Shown here: positions 1 to 8,881 of the stretch, in pieces
Numbering within the stretch: position 1 is the stretch's first letter
Layout: the number at the start of each line of letters is the position of its first letter
Assembly (NCBI GenBank): GCA_036567085.1
Contig: DATCVG010000024.1
Location: 1-26,859, forward strand
Reading direction: 5' to 3'
DNA: 26,859 bases
Origin: Methylopumilus sp036567085
GTDB lineage: Bacteria; Pseudomonadota; Gammaproteobacteria; Burkholderiales; Methylophilaceae
Made by a program: the position numbers and the translations under genes
The notes under the pieces: generated by a model
What the model saw: only the letters and a program-made list of their open reading frames with translations
Databases searched by the model: none
Told to the model about the DNA's origin: nothing

Positions 1-605
1 GCGATTAAATTCACATTATGATAATGAAGGCCATGGCCTGCATTCACGACAAGACCTAAAGATAAGGCATGCTTAGCCGCATCTTGAACACGTTTTAATT
101 CTTTTTGTTTAGTGACTTCATCTTCAGCATCCGCATAACTACCTGTATGAATTTCAACCACGGGTGCGCCCATTTTTTTTGCGAGATCAATGTCTTTTAA
201 ATCGGGTGCAATAAAAAGAGAAACGCGACACCCTTGCTCTCCTAATGTTTGTGTTGCACGGTATAGATGATCATAGGTCTCTTTAATATTTAAGCCACCT
301 TCGGTGGTTCGCTCTTCACGTCTTTCAGGAACAATACATACATCTTGCGGTTTAACGCGAGATGCAATCGCAATCATTTCATCAGTCGCAGCTAACTCTA
401 AATTCATTTTTGTTTGAAGGAGTGGTCGAATTGCAAAGATGTCTTCGTCTTGCATATGACGACGATCTTCACGAAGGTGAAGTGTAATGCTATCCGCCCC
501 TGCTTGTTCAGCTCGGAGCGCCGCCTCAACCACACTTGGGTACTTCGTCCCTCGCGCTTGTCTCAGCGTTGCGACGTGATCAATATTAATACCGAGCTTA
601 ATCAT
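1..605 (-). CDS. pdxJ: Pyridoxine 5'-phosphate synthase PdxJ (3' end cut by window edge)
   Basis: Translating the minus strand from the ATG at 605 gives an open frame to the left edge, beginning MIKLGINIDHVATLRQARGT, the hallmark start of PdxJ. Further motifs fit the TIM-barrel enzyme: ADSITLHLREDRRH, MNLELAAT, VPERREERTTEGGL, VEIHTGSYAD and VNAGHGLHYHN. PdxJ condenses 1-deoxy-xylulose 5-phosphate with 3-amino-2-oxopropyl phosphate to make pyridoxine 5'-phosphate, the last ring-forming step of DXP-dependent vitamin B6 synthesis, in the cytoplasm. About 201 of the usual ~245 residues are present, so only the C-terminal end is missing. It lies 8 bases after recO, as the last visible gene of the lepA operon. 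The recO-pdxJ order is conserved in beta- and gammaproteobacteria, usually followed by acpS, which would lie outside this window. Confidence 0.96.
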   Translation of the reverse strand, partial: MIKLGINIDHVATLRQARGTKYPSVVEAALRAEQAGADSITLHLREDRRHMQDEDIFAIRPLLQTKMNLELAATDEMIAIASRVKPQDVCIVPERREERTTEGGLNIKETYDHLYRATQTLGEQGCRVSLFIAPDLKDIDLAKKMGAPVVEIHTGSYADAEDEVTKQKELKRVQDAAKHALSLGLVVNAGHGLHYHNVNLI

Positions 606-613
606 AATCTGTC

Positions 614-1330
614 TTATCCTTGTAAGTCGACAAAGAGCTGTTTTGAATGAAGGGGTTTGTCGCCCAAATAAAAACCTAATAAATAACGCATCAATTGCTT
701 ACTTTGTTGCTGAGTCTCTTTATCTAGATATTGGTCATGTGCCATATCAAGGAGCGTTTTACCTAAAACTTTAATGCCGCGATCGGTCTTCGATAAATCA
801 CATGCGCCGTATTCGGCTTCATAACGGTATATTTTATCAGGGATAATCGGGTTTGAATCTTCATCGTAATCTAAAGTGACGGCATAGCCTAACGCTTGTA
901 AAAGCTTTAACTCGAACCGTCTTAAGGTGATGGTGAGCTCTCGACCCTCACTTAAGGCTAAAATCGTTTCATGATAAAAATGAAAGAGTTCGGTGTGAGG
1001 TTCGTCTCTGGGTAATAAACGAATCATCAATTCATTCAGATAAAAGCCACACATCAGTGCATCACCCTCTAAGATAGTCAGTTTCTCGCACCATTCCAAT
1101 CCATTTAAACTTTTAAGTTCAGATTTCCCTGACCAATTTGCAAGAAGCACTTGAAAAGACTGAAGCATACCGCGAATGGATGATCGCGGACGACGCGCTC
1201 CTTTAGCGACGACTGGAATGCGGCCAAATTTTTCTGAGAAAATTTCTGCGATTAAACTTGTCTCTTTAAAAGGATAGGTGTGCAAAATATACACACGCTG
1301 ATTTTCTTGACGATGACTTGGCGTTGCCAT
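614..1330 (-). CDS. recO: DNA repair protein RecO
   Basis: This 238-residue protein has the RecO length (E. coli 242) and layout. An N-terminal OB-fold covers roughly residues 10-85 (RVYILHTYPFKETSLIAEIF, then GRIPVVAKGARRPRS), followed by a helical domain containing GFYLNELMIRLLPRDEPH. RecO anneals single strands and helps RecR load RecA onto SSB-coated DNA in the RecFOR recombination pathway. I see no CxxC zinc-binding pairs, as in the E. coli type. It starts 7 bases after era and ends 8 bases before pdxJ, so it is surely in the same transcript. The family is divergent in sequence, so the call rests on motif and position together. Confidence 0.95.
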   Translation of the reverse strand: MATPSHRQENQRVYILHTYPFKETSLIAEIFSEKFGRIPVVAKGARRPRSSIRGMLQSFQVLLANWSGKSELKSLNGLEWCEKLTILEGDALMCGFYLNELMIRLLPRDEPHTELFHFYHETILALSEGRELTITLRRFELKLLQALGYAVTLDYDEDSNPIIPDKIYRYEAEYGACDLSKTDRGIKVLGKTLLDMAHDQYLDKETQQQSKQLMRYLLGFYLGDKPLHSKQLFVDLQG

Positions 1331-1337
1331 TTAAAAA

Positions 1338-2228
1338 TTAAAGGCCTAATGACTTTAAAACACGCTGATCGGATGACCAGCCACTTTTGACTTTAACCCA
1401 AGTCTCAAGCCATACCTTACCCCCAAAGAGTTCTTCCATATCTTGTCTAGATTCCGTTGAAATCTGTTTTAACTTTTCACCGTCTCGACCTATCAGCATC
1501 GGTTTCTGACTTTCTTTATCGACAATGATGGCAGCAAAGATACGACGCAAATGACCTTCGACTTCAAATTTTTCAATTTCAACTGCAATGGAATAAGGTA
1601 CCTCTTGTCCCGTTAAGCGAAATATTTTTTCACGAATAATTTCAGAGGCTAAAAAGCGTTCACTTTTATCGGTAATTTCATCTTCACCATATATAAAAGG
1701 TTGTTCAGGCAAAAAATCTCGTACTGTCGATAACAAATGATCGAGGTGTTTATTTTTTTTAGCCGATACAGGGATCATCGCTTTAAAGCTATGAGATTCA
1801 CTTAAAGTTTTCATTTCTTTTAAGAGTGTATTCTTATCTTTCATGAGATCGACTTTATTCATGACGAGAATCGTAGGTCGATCTTTAGGAATCAATTTCA
1901 TCACCGCTTGATCTTCATCTGTCATGCCTCGAGACTCAATCACAAAGAGAACCACATCCACATCACTTAAAACTTGATTGACTGTTTTATTTAAACCCTT
2001 ATTCATCAGGTTTAAATGTTTAAGTTGAAATCCGGGTGTGTCTATAAAAAGAAATTGGGTGTCATCAATTGTTTGAATGCCTAACAATTGATAACGTGTG
2101 GTCTGAGCTTTTTTGGAGGTGATACTGAGTTTACTGCCCACTAAATAATTAAGCAGTGTCGACTTACCCACATTCGGTCGTCCTACGATCGCGATCGTGC
2201 CACAACGTGTGATGTGATGTTCACTCAC
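1338..2228 (-). CDS. era: GTPase Era, 30S ribosome assembly factor
   Basis: Era is a GTPase that binds the 3' end of 16S rRNA and helps late 30S subunit maturation. The G domain shows P-loop GRPNVGKS (16-23), DTPG (63-66) and NKVD (124-127), followed by PVSAKK. The C-terminal KH domain (about 205-285) has the GxxG loop in LIGRDGEKLK. Length 296 is normal (E. coli 301). The start is a GTG whose first base directly follows the rnc TAA. The only nearby ATG in that phase is the last sense codon of rnc, followed by the stop, so GTG is the sensible start. A GGAG about 9 bases upstream, inside rnc, can serve as ribosome binding site, suggesting translational coupling to rnc. Confidence 0.97.
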   Translation of the reverse strand: MSEHHITRCGTIAIVGRPNVGKSTLLNYLVGSKLSITSKKAQTTRYQLLGIQTIDDTQFLFIDTPGFQLKHLNLMNKGLNKTVNQVLSDVDVVLFVIESRGMTDEDQAVMKLIPKDRPTILVMNKVDLMKDKNTLLKEMKTLSESHSFKAMIPVSAKKNKHLDHLLSTVRDFLPEQPFIYGEDEITDKSERFLASEIIREKIFRLTGQEVPYSIAVEIEKFEVEGHLRRIFAAIIVDKESQKPMLIGRDGEKLKQISTESRQDMEELFGGKVWLETWVKVKSGWSSDQRVLKSLGL

Positions 2229-2912
2229 TTACATAGACTCCAACATCAAGTGATATGCTCTAGAGGCTGCCTCTTGCTCTGCTATACGCCGGCTATTTCC
2301 AACCCCTTGCGTTTTAATATTTGATTGCTTGATATGGCATTCAATCGTAAAAGTTTGACTGTGCGCTTCACCCTCAATTGAAACTACCGTGTAAATTGGC
2401 AAATCACTCTTCTTACTTTGTAATAATTCTTGCAGTAATGTTTTAGCATCTTTTTGAATTAGCTTAGGATCGATTTGATTTAATTGTGTTTCAAAGCAAC
2501 GTGAAACAAATTGATGTGTGGGTTCAATACCCCCGTCTAAATAGATAGCGCCGATGATGGATTCAAAAGTATCTGCGAGAATAGATGGGCGTCGCCATCC
2601 TGCACTTTTAAGTTCACCTTCACCTAATCGAATAAAGTCACCTAAGCCCATCGATGTCGCAATAGCACTCAATGAACTTTCTTTCACGAGTTGTGCACGT
2701 AAGCGACTCAAATCTCCCTCATCAATACGTGGAAATCTTTTATAGAGTTCGCTTGCAATAAGAAAACTTAAAACGCTGTCGCCCAAGAATTCCAAACGCT
2801 CATTGTGTTGGGCGGAGAAACTTCGATGTGTGAGTGCCATGATCATAAAAGAAGGATCATTAAATGTGTAATGAATAATCCTACTTAATGAAGCTTGGCG
2901 TTCTTTATCCAT
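2229..2912 (-). CDS. rnc: Ribonuclease III
   Basis: RNase III cuts double-stranded RNA, processing the rRNA precursor and some mRNAs. The signature NERLEFLGDSVL lies at residues 37-48. Metal-binding acids fall at the E. coli positions: E38, E41, D45, and D114/E117 in ADTFESIIGAIYLDGG. The C-terminal double-stranded-RNA-binding domain runs from about residue 154 (DAKTLLQELLQSKK) to the end. At 227 residues it matches E. coli (226). Its ATG overlaps the lepB stop by one base (TAATG), and its own TAA abuts the era GTG, so the lepB-rnc-era block is translated as a chain. In E. coli RNase III cleaves its own leader. I did not find a comparable leader here because rnc is inside the operon. Confidence 0.98.
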   Translation of the reverse strand: MDKERQASLSRIIHYTFNDPSFMIMALTHRSFSAQHNERLEFLGDSVLSFLIASELYKRFPRIDEGDLSRLRAQLVKESSLSAIATSMGLGDFIRLGEGELKSAGWRRPSILADTFESIIGAIYLDGGIEPTHQFVSRCFETQLNQIDPKLIQKDAKTLLQELLQSKKSDLPIYTVVSIEGEAHSQTFTIECHIKQSNIKTQGVGNSRRIAEQEAASRAYHLMLESM

Positions 2913-3655
2913 TAACGAATGATAGATCCAATACGTTTAAATTCGCTGAAGTTAAACCAAATAAAAAAAGCACGGCCTACCAAATGACGTTCAGGCACAA
3001 ATCCCCAGACACGGCTATCAGCACTGTTATCTCGATTATCACCGAACGCTAAATAATGCCCTTGAGGGACTTCAAATTTTAAATCGTCACCCGGTAAATC
3101 ATGGATGAGAATCGAGTGATTCACATCGCCTAAAGCTTCTTTAAATTCTTTCGCTTCAATATGATGAATCTCATTCATGGTGTAAGGATATTTATTGAGA
3201 AACGTTTGCTCCATCTTTTTGCCATTCACAAAAAGTGTTTTATTTTTGTATTCAATCACATCACCTGGAAGACCGACGACACGCTTAATATAATCAATGG
3301 AGGGTTGGGGTGGGTAGTGAAATACGAAGACATCTCCGCGTTTTGGTAAGCCTACTTCTATCATCGTGTGATTTAAAATAGGTACACGAATACCATAAGA
3401 GAATTTATTCACAAGAATAAAGTCCCCCGCTAAAAGGGTTGGCATCATCGAACCTGATGGAATCTTAAAAGGCTCTGCAATAAATGAGCGAATAAAAAAT
3501 ACAAGAAAAATAACCGGAAAAAAACTTTTTGAATATTCAATAAGTATATGTTCTTTTGCATTTGCTGCTCTTTTTTTACTAAAAATAAAAATATCGAAAA
3601 GCCAAATAAGTCCTGTGATTGTTAACACAATCACCATAATTAATGCAAAAATCAT
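2912..3655 (-). CDS. lepB: Signal peptidase I
   Basis: LepB is the inner-membrane protease that removes signal peptides from exported proteins. Two hydrophobic segments (about residues 2-22 and 45-60) anchor it as in E. coli. The nucleophile is S69 in PSGSMMPTLLAGD, and the general-base lysine is K124 in DYIKRVVGLPGD. The C-terminal signature GDNRDNSADSRVWGFV follows. The 247 residues are shorter than the 324 of E. coli LepB, mainly in the periplasmic insertion, which is common in betaproteobacteria. It follows lepA with a 4-base ATGA overlap, the classical lepA-lepB operon order, and overlaps rnc by one base. Confidence 0.97.
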   Translation of the reverse strand: MIFALIMVIVLTITGLIWLFDIFIFSKKRAANAKEHILIEYSKSFFPVIFLVFFIRSFIAEPFKIPSGSMMPTLLAGDFILVNKFSYGIRVPILNHTMIEVGLPKRGDVFVFHYPPQPSIDYIKRVVGLPGDVIEYKNKTLFVNGKKMEQTFLNKYPYTMNEIHHIEAKEFKEALGDVNHSILIHDLPGDDLKFEVPQGHYLAFGDNRDNSADSRVWGFVPERHLVGRAFFIWFNFSEFKRIGSIIR

Positions 3656-5445
3656 TTTTCTTCCACCCTTAAAATAGCTAAGAACGCTTCTTGAGGAATT
3701 TCAACATTGCCTACTTGCTTCATGCGCTTCTTACCCTCTTTTTGTTTTTCTAATAATTTCTTCTTACGTGTAATATCGCCACCATAACATTTAGCGAGCA
3801 CGTTCTTGCGCATCGCTTTCACTGTCTCGCGCGCAATGATGTTAGCCCCAATCGAGGATTGAATGGCTACATCAAACATTTGTCGTGGAATCAATTCACG
3901 CATTTTAGCCGCCACTTCACGTCCTCGGTAAACACTATTCGAACGATGCACAATTAAAGAGAGCGCATCGACCCGATCGCCATTCACCATGATATCAAGC
4001 TTCACTAAATCAGCCGCTCTAAATTCTAAAAATTCATAATCCATCGATGCATACCCTTTTGAAATCGATTTCAATCGATCAAAGAAATCGAGCACCACCT
4101 CATTCAATGGCATCTCATAAGTCAGCATCACTTGGCGGCCTAAGTACTGCATATTTTTTTGAATACCACGTTTACCATTACATAGGGTCATGACAGGCCC
4201 CACATAATCTTGCGGCATCAATAAATTAATGAGAATAATAGGCTCTCTTATTTCTTCGATACGAGAGGTGTCAGGTAATTTAGATGGGTTTTCAATTTGT
4301 GTGACTTCGCCATCTCTTTTTAAAAGTTCATAGACTACAGTCGGTGCAGTTGTAATTAAATCCATATCGTACTCGCGCTCTAAACGCTCTTGCACGATAT
4401 CCATATGAAGAAGACCTAAGAAACCACATCGGAATCCAAAACCTAACGCTGTTGAATTTTCTGGTTCAAAGCGTAGCGATGAATCATTTAAACTTAATTT
4501 TTCTAAAGCAGTTCTTAATGCTTCGAATTGATTCGATTCGACAGGATACAGTCCTGCGAAGACTTGAGGTTTTACTTCTTTAAAACCACCTAAAGGTTGA
4601 GCGGCCGGCTTATCTGCAATCGTCACCGTATCACCTACTTTGGCACTCGCTAATTCTTTAATACCTGCAATGATAAAACCTACCTCACCTGCGGAAAGAG
4701 ACTCTTTACTTCTCGATTTTGGGGTGAAGACGCCCACTTGCTCACATAAATATTGATCGCCTGTCGCCATCAATTTAATTTTATCTTTAGGTTTTAAGAC
4801 GCCATCAACCACACGGACTAACATCACGACACCCACATAATTATCAAACCATGCGTCAATGATTAATGCCTTTAAAGGTTGCGTTGCATCCCCTTTGGGA
4901 GGCGGCACTTTAGAGACAATCGTTTCTAATACATCTTGAATGCCCTCCCCTGTTTTCGCAGAGCAACGAATCGCATCGGTCGCATCAATACCGATCACAT
5001 CACCAATTTCTTCAATCACACGATCAGGATCAGCGGATGGCAAATCAATTTTATTTAACACAGGCGTGACTTCTACCCCTTGATCGATGGCAGTATAACA
5101 ATTAGCGACTGTTTGTGCTTCGACCCCTTGGCTTGCATCGACCACTAAAAGCGCACCTTCACAGGCAGCCAATGAACGGCTGACTTCATACGTAAAGTCG
5201 ACATGTCCTGGCGTGTCAATAAGATTAAGATTATAGATTTTGCCGTCTAAGGCTTTATATTGAAGGGCTGCTGTTTGTGCTTTGATGGTAATACCTCGCT
5301 CGCGCTCAAGATCCATAGAATCTAATACTTGCGCTTCCATCTCGCGATCCGATAAACCACCACAGGTTTGAATAATACGATCAGCCAATGTCGATTTGCC
5401 GTGATCGATATGCGCGATGATTGAAAAGTTTCTAATGTTATCCAT
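3652..5445 (-). CDS. lepA: Elongation factor 4 (LepA), translational GTPase
   Basis: LepA/EF4 is a ribosome-bound GTPase of the EF-G family, implicated in back-translocation and 30S biogenesis. Visible motifs are the P-loop AHIDHGKS (11-18), DTPGH (77-81), NKID (131-134) and CSAKTGEGI, the LepA-typical GFGFRCGFLGLLHM, and the conserved C-terminal domain with NVLAKCYGGDITRKKKLLEK. At 597 residues it matches E. coli (599). The open frame extends one codon further to a TTG at 5448, but the ATG at 5445 gives MDNIRNFSIIAHIDHGK, which lines up with known starts. It is the first gene after the terminator at 5478-5509. I see no strong promoter or Shine-Dalgarno in the short gap before it, so read-through from the sigma E operon may contribute. 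Confidence 0.98.
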   Translation of the reverse strand: MDNIRNFSIIAHIDHGKSTLADRIIQTCGGLSDREMEAQVLDSMDLERERGITIKAQTAALQYKALDGKIYNLNLIDTPGHVDFTYEVSRSLAACEGALLVVDASQGVEAQTVANCYTAIDQGVEVTPVLNKIDLPSADPDRVIEEIGDVIGIDATDAIRCSAKTGEGIQDVLETIVSKVPPPKGDATQPLKALIIDAWFDNYVGVVMLVRVVDGVLKPKDKIKLMATGDQYLCEQVGVFTPKSRSKESLSAGEVGFIIAGIKELASAKVGDTVTIADKPAAQPLGGFKEVKPQVFAGLYPVESNQFEALRTALEKLSLNDSSLRFEPENSTALGFGFRCGFLGLLHMDIVQERLEREYDMDLITTAPTVVYELLKRDGEVTQIENPSKLPDTSRIEEIREPIILINLLMPQDYVGPVMTLCNGKRGIQKNMQYLGRQVMLTYEMPLNEVVLDFFDRLKSISKGYASMDYEFLEFRAADLVKLDIMVNGDRVDALSLIVHRSNSVYRGREVAAKMRELIPRQMFDVAIQSSIGANIIARETVKAMRKNVLAKCYGGDITRKKKLLEKQKEGKKRMKQVGNVEIPQEAFLAILRVEEK

Positions 5446-5477
5446 CAAGAATATTGACGCCTTCGGTTACCTAATAA

Positions 5478-5509
5478 CAAAGGCGCTTAAAACACTTTAA
5501 GCGCCTTTG
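5478..5509 (-). terminator. Intrinsic terminator between mucD and lepA
   Basis: A perfect 14-bp stem (5478-5491 with 5496-5509) closes a 4-base loop. Read on the minus strand, the stem core is AAAGGCGCTTAAA paired with TTTAAGCGCCTTT, and TTATTAG follows. It lies 46 bases past the mucD stop and 32 bases before the lepA start, so it should end the rpoE-rse-mucD transcript. The T-tract is short, so termination may be partial. There is no gene on the plus strand that would need it. Confidence 0.8.
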
Positions 5510-5555
5510 ATTGAAAGCTTGTATTTTACAACAAAGCCTTAGTGCCTAGCTTAAT

Positions 5556-6980
5556 TTATCGCTCATTCGTGATCTTAACGGGCACATATAGTGTTTCATC
5601 ATTTCGTAAAATGAGGAGTGCTACAGTCTTACCATTTGGAATGGTCGCAACTTCTTTCGCAAAAGTATCTGCACTTTCTACTTCACTATTATTGAGGGCT
5701 AAAATAATATCACCACGACGAATACCTGCCGCTGCGGCCGAGCCTTGCGCATCGACAACGAGTAAGCCTTTTTTACCATTCATTTTTTTACGTTGTTGAG
5801 GAGGCGCTTCTTTTAAGACCAAGCCTAGACGATTCACTTCGGCTTTTTCAGGCGTCTTGTTATTGGCAATGACCTCAGATTGATCAGACGGCATTTCACC
5901 TACTGTTAAGTTAAGCATCTTCACATTACCTTTTCTGAAGACTTCAGCCACCACTGTTTTACCCGGTTTTGTGTTCCCCACAGCTTTTGGTAAATCAGAC
6001 GAAGATTCAATGACCTTGCCATCAAATTTAGTAATGACATCACCTGGTTGGAGACCACCTTTATCTGCAGGCGCACCTTTTTCGATACCCGCGACTAACG
6101 CACCGTTGGTATTTTTCATGCCAAATGATTCGGATAGTTCTTTGGTCACTTCCTGAATTGCGATACCTAACCAACCACGAATGACTTTTCCATTGGCTTT
6201 GAGTTGATTCATGACATCCATCGCCACATTAATAGGAATTGCAAATGAGAGACCCATATAACCACCGGTACGGCTATAAATTTGTGAATTGATTCCAATC
6301 ACTTCACCCTTTAAGTTAAATAGAGGCCCCCCTGAGTTACCTGGATTGATAGCCACATCGGTTTGTATAAACGGCACAAAATTTTCTTGTGGGAGTGCAC
6401 GACCTTTAGCGCTCACAATGCCTACGGTCATCGTATTTTCTAAACCAAAAGGTGCACCAATCGCTGCCACCCATTCACCGACTTTGATAGTGTCAGGGTT
6501 TCCAATAGCAACTTTTGGCAAATTAGTTGCATTCAATTTTAAAACAGCCACGTCAGTTCTTAAATCAATGCCGATGACCTTCGCTTTAAATTCACGCTTG
6601 TCATTTAATTTCACCATCACTTCATCCGCGTCTTTCACCACATGCGCATTCGTTAAGACATAACCATCACCTGACACAATAAATCCAGAGCCTGTGGCAT
6701 ACACTTGTTTTTCAGGCGCACCTTGTTGGCCGCGACCATTATGTGGCGACATACCTGGAGGCACTGGAATACCAAAACGCCTAAAGAATTCTTGCATCTG
6801 CTCATCTTCGGGTGAGCCTTGCATCATTGGATTCTGACGATTTTTTTGAATCGAACTAATATTCACCACCACTGAACTTTGTTTTTCAGCAAGCTCAGTA
6901 AAGTCTGGAAGTTCCTTCGCAACTAGACTGGTCACTAGGCATAATTGAAGTAAGCATACATAAAAAAAACGTCTTATCAT
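5556..6980 (-). CDS. mucD: Periplasmic serine endoprotease of the HtrA/DegP family (MucD-like)
   Basis: This is a periplasmic quality-control protease with an N-terminal signal peptide (hydrophobic about 5-20, likely cleaved after SLVA). The trypsin-like domain carries the triad H113 (LTNAHVV), D143 (RTDVAVLK) and S217 (GNSGGPL). Two PDZ domains follow, around 265-360 (GWLGIAIQEV ... ADKGGLQPGDVITKFDGK) and 385-470 (QGSAAAAGIRRGDIILALNN). Length 474 matches Pseudomonas MucD. As the last gene of rpoE-rseA-rseB-rseC-mucD it matches algU-mucABCD, hence the symbol; degP/degQ would also be acceptable. An AAGGA lies about 13 bases before the ATG. Sigma E operons commonly carry such a protease to clear misfolded envelope proteins. 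Confidence 0.95.
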   Translation of the reverse strand: MIRRFFYVCLLQLCLVTSLVAKELPDFTELAEKQSSVVVNISSIQKNRQNPMMQGSPEDEQMQEFFRRFGIPVPPGMSPHNGRGQQGAPEKQVYATGSGFIVSGDGYVLTNAHVVKDADEVMVKLNDKREFKAKVIGIDLRTDVAVLKLNATNLPKVAIGNPDTIKVGEWVAAIGAPFGLENTMTVGIVSAKGRALPQENFVPFIQTDVAINPGNSGGPLFNLKGEVIGINSQIYSRTGGYMGLSFAIPINVAMDVMNQLKANGKVIRGWLGIAIQEVTKELSESFGMKNTNGALVAGIEKGAPADKGGLQPGDVITKFDGKVIESSSDLPKAVGNTKPGKTVVAEVFRKGNVKMLNLTVGEMPSDQSEVIANNKTPEKAEVNRLGLVLKEAPPQQRKKMNGKKGLLVVDAQGSAAAAGIRRGDIILALNNSEVESADTFAKEVATIPNGKTVALLILRNDETLYVPVKITNER

Positions 6981-6999
6981 GATCTATACATTCCTTAAA

Positions 7000-7434
7000 T
7001 TATTTAAATCGAATTAATTGTGCTTCGTTATAAAACATTTGCATCTTTTCATTGATGATGCGCTTAATCACCACAACACCTAAAAATAAACCTGTGACCG
7101 CACCTATCAGTGAAAAGAACTCTTTCATCTCTTTTACAAAACTATTGGCCATCACCATACCCAAAAACATACATAAGATGGGAACACCATAGAGCATGAG
7201 TGAGCTTTTAAGCATCAGTGTTTCATCAATACCTAAAATCACAATGTCACCCTGCTTTGCATTTAAATTATTTCGAGTTTCGATATGGCCTGAACGGTGA
7301 GAAAAAATTTTACCCCAAATAGAATTACCACATCCTCTGACCTGTCCACATAAACCACATGGTTTACTTCGAACAACTTCGAGTGTGACATTTTCTTTTG
7401 ACGCTTTAATTACAATCGCTTCTTCTTCGACCAT
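7000..7434 (-). CDS. rseC: RseC/MucC family inner-membrane protein
   Basis: The 144-residue protein has the RseC architecture. A short cytoplasmic N-terminus carries a cysteine cluster C26-x2-C29-x5-C35 (CGLCGQVRGCG), then a beta-rich segment (GDIVILGIDETLMLKSSL) and two membrane segments (about 80-97 and 108-124). RseC proteins influence sigma E activity and belong to the Rsx-associated system that keeps SoxR reduced; the cysteines may hold an iron-sulfur cluster. Which role applies here is not visible. The ATG directly follows the rseB TAA (TAAATG) and mucD begins 19 bases downstream, so it sits in the middle of the sigma E operon. Confidence 0.92.
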   Translation of the reverse strand: MVEEEAIVIKASKENVTLEVVRSKPCGLCGQVRGCGNSIWGKIFSHRSGHIETRNNLNAKQGDIVILGIDETLMLKSSLMLYGVPILCMFLGMVMANSFVKEMKEFFSLIGAVTGLFLGVVVIKRIINEKMQMFYNEAQLIRFK

Positions 7435-8391
7435 TTAATGTACTTTGATATCTTGAATCGAATTCGAAATTTTTTGAATGGTCGCCTGTGGCACTTCACC
7501 TACGACCATGATTTGATTCCCATTCATGACACGTGCAAAGATATGTGATGAGCCAACCTGTGTTTCGCCTACACGTGATTTATGACCCTTAGGGATCTGA
7601 TTGACAAATAAAGACACAAACGAAAGTCCATCAGAAAATATCCAATGATGCACGGGATAGGGTTGATTACCCATCGTTCTTGTAACGTGACTTACTTCTC
7701 GATAGCCGGTCGGTAGATTAGCAATCGTGCAATACTTTTCATGGGATACTTTATTATCTGATGCGTTATCCATGATATATTTTTTATGCGTATCCACATT
7801 GGGTTTAAACCAATTTAAATCTTGTCCACTAAATAAAGCAATTTGATTAAAGCTCGCTTGCTCAATCACTTTTTGTTGGTGATCATGGATACTCATTTTT
7901 AAAATCAAACCATATTCTTTATCTAACCACAATTTATAAAGATAGCGATACTCGTCTCTAGGTTCAAGGTAAACGATTTGCGCTTCACGACCGCCCACAC
8001 GCTCTTGATCAACGAAGCGAAGGGTATAAATCGCTTTCACACTTTCAATATCGGGGGGCAAAATGGCAGGAAAATGACTTTGATTCTGTCTTGTCTGAAT
8101 CATGACATTTTCTTTGCTTGGATTAAAAACCACCATATTGTTACCACGTGACAACGCCTCACGAGGCTTACCATCTAGAGTCACAATGCGCGCAAATTCC
8201 TCTGCACCATTATTTAAATGGGTGATTTCGATGGAGCGAACATCTTGATGATTTTGATAGAGAAAAATACCTTTGTAACTTAATTTACGAGCAGCTTGCG
8301 CCGCTTTTTCTAAATGAAGCCAGGGATCCTCTACGCTTTGCGCATAAAAACTTAAAAGAACAAGTGTGACCCCAACAACAAATCGTTGCAT
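7435..8391 (-). CDS. rseB: Sigma E regulatory protein RseB/MucB
   Basis: RseB is a periplasmic protein that binds RseA, protects it from DegS, and lets go when it senses lipid or LPS intermediates. Typical features are the start of the mature protein (EDPWLHLEKAAQAARKLSYK), GIFLYQ, and the C-terminal domain with VGEVPQATIQKISNSI. I prefer the ATG at 8391. It begins MQRFVVGVTLVLLSFYAQS, a standard signal peptide, and lies 7 bases after the rseA stop. The frame is open to ATGs at 8421 and 8433, but these would overlap rseA by up to 35 bases and add a polar N-terminus before the signal peptide. With the short start the protein is 318 residues, the family size. Confidence 0.93.
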   Translation of the reverse strand: MQRFVVGVTLVLLSFYAQSVEDPWLHLEKAAQAARKLSYKGIFLYQNHQDVRSIEITHLNNGAEEFARIVTLDGKPREALSRGNNMVVFNPSKENVMIQTRQNQSHFPAILPPDIESVKAIYTLRFVDQERVGGREAQIVYLEPRDEYRYLYKLWLDKEYGLILKMSIHDHQQKVIEQASFNQIALFSGQDLNWFKPNVDTHKKYIMDNASDNKVSHEKYCTIANLPTGYREVSHVTRTMGNQPYPVHHWIFSDGLSFVSLFVNQIPKGHKSRVGETQVGSSHIFARVMNGNQIMVVGEVPQATIQKISNSIQDIKVH

Positions 8392-8398
8392 AAAAAAT

Positions 8399-8857
8399 TT
8401 ATTTAGCTTCTGTTTCAACATATAACGCGACATTGGTCGGCGCTAACATTTGATGTGCTTCAATATATTCATTTGGAATATCTTGTGCAATTTCAACCGC
8501 ATTTGATGTGTTTGTATGAAGCGGATTCATCGTGATCATAGCACCCACAAAAAGTACCGCGATAAATGATGCCGAGATCCGCCAAGACATCCAATCGGGA
8601 CTTCTAATCGCTATCACATCGGATAATTTTTTATGGTGATTGAATTGAATTTGGATAGGCTCTTTATCAATCGCATCCAAAATAGATTGAGATGAAAGTG
8701 TGGCATCACTTAATTCGTTTTTCATAGCATCACGAATCAATTGATAGGCTTCAAAACGTTCACGTAAACGTTTATCCTTCATAATCTCCGACACTGTATG
8801 ACTTGTGCTTTTAATATCGAGCTCATCATCGAGGAGTGTTGAAATTTTTTCTTTCAT
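8399..8857 (-). CDS. rseA: Anti-sigma E factor RseA/MucA
   Basis: RseA is the inner-membrane anti-sigma factor that holds sigma E inactive until proteolysis by DegS and RseP. The N-terminal cytoplasmic anti-sigma domain begins MKEKISTLLDDELD, followed by RERFEAYQLIRDAMK. One membrane segment covers about residues 92-111 (WRISASFIAVLFVGAMITM), and a short periplasmic tail of about 40 residues follows. At 152 residues it is shorter than E. coli RseA (216), with most of the missing length in the periplasmic part that binds RseB. An AAAGGAAAAG stretch precedes the ATG. It sits directly after rpoE, which supports the call because the family is poorly conserved in sequence. Confidence 0.9.
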   Translation of the reverse strand: MKEKISTLLDDELDIKSTSHTVSEIMKDKRLRERFEAYQLIRDAMKNELSDATLSSQSILDAIDKEPIQIQFNHHKKLSDVIAIRSPDWMSWRISASFIAVLFVGAMITMNPLHTNTSNAVEIAQDIPNEYIEAHQMLAPTNVALYVETEAK

Positions 8858-8881
8858 ATCGCTTTTCCTTTAAAAATAAAT

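Noticed and set aside
414..650. Plus-strand open frame of 78 codons
   Set aside because: It lies opposite pdxJ, whose frame is strongly conserved; the plus-strand translation resembles nothing and has no supporting start context.
5446..5477. Possible dedicated lepA promoter just after the terminator
   Set aside because: TTGTTA followed 17-18 bases later by CAATAT is too poor a match, and it would place the transcript start on the start codon.
6289..6663. Plus-strand open frame of 124 codons opposite mucD
   Set aside because: It is antisense to the conserved protease domain; its openness follows from codon bias of the true gene.
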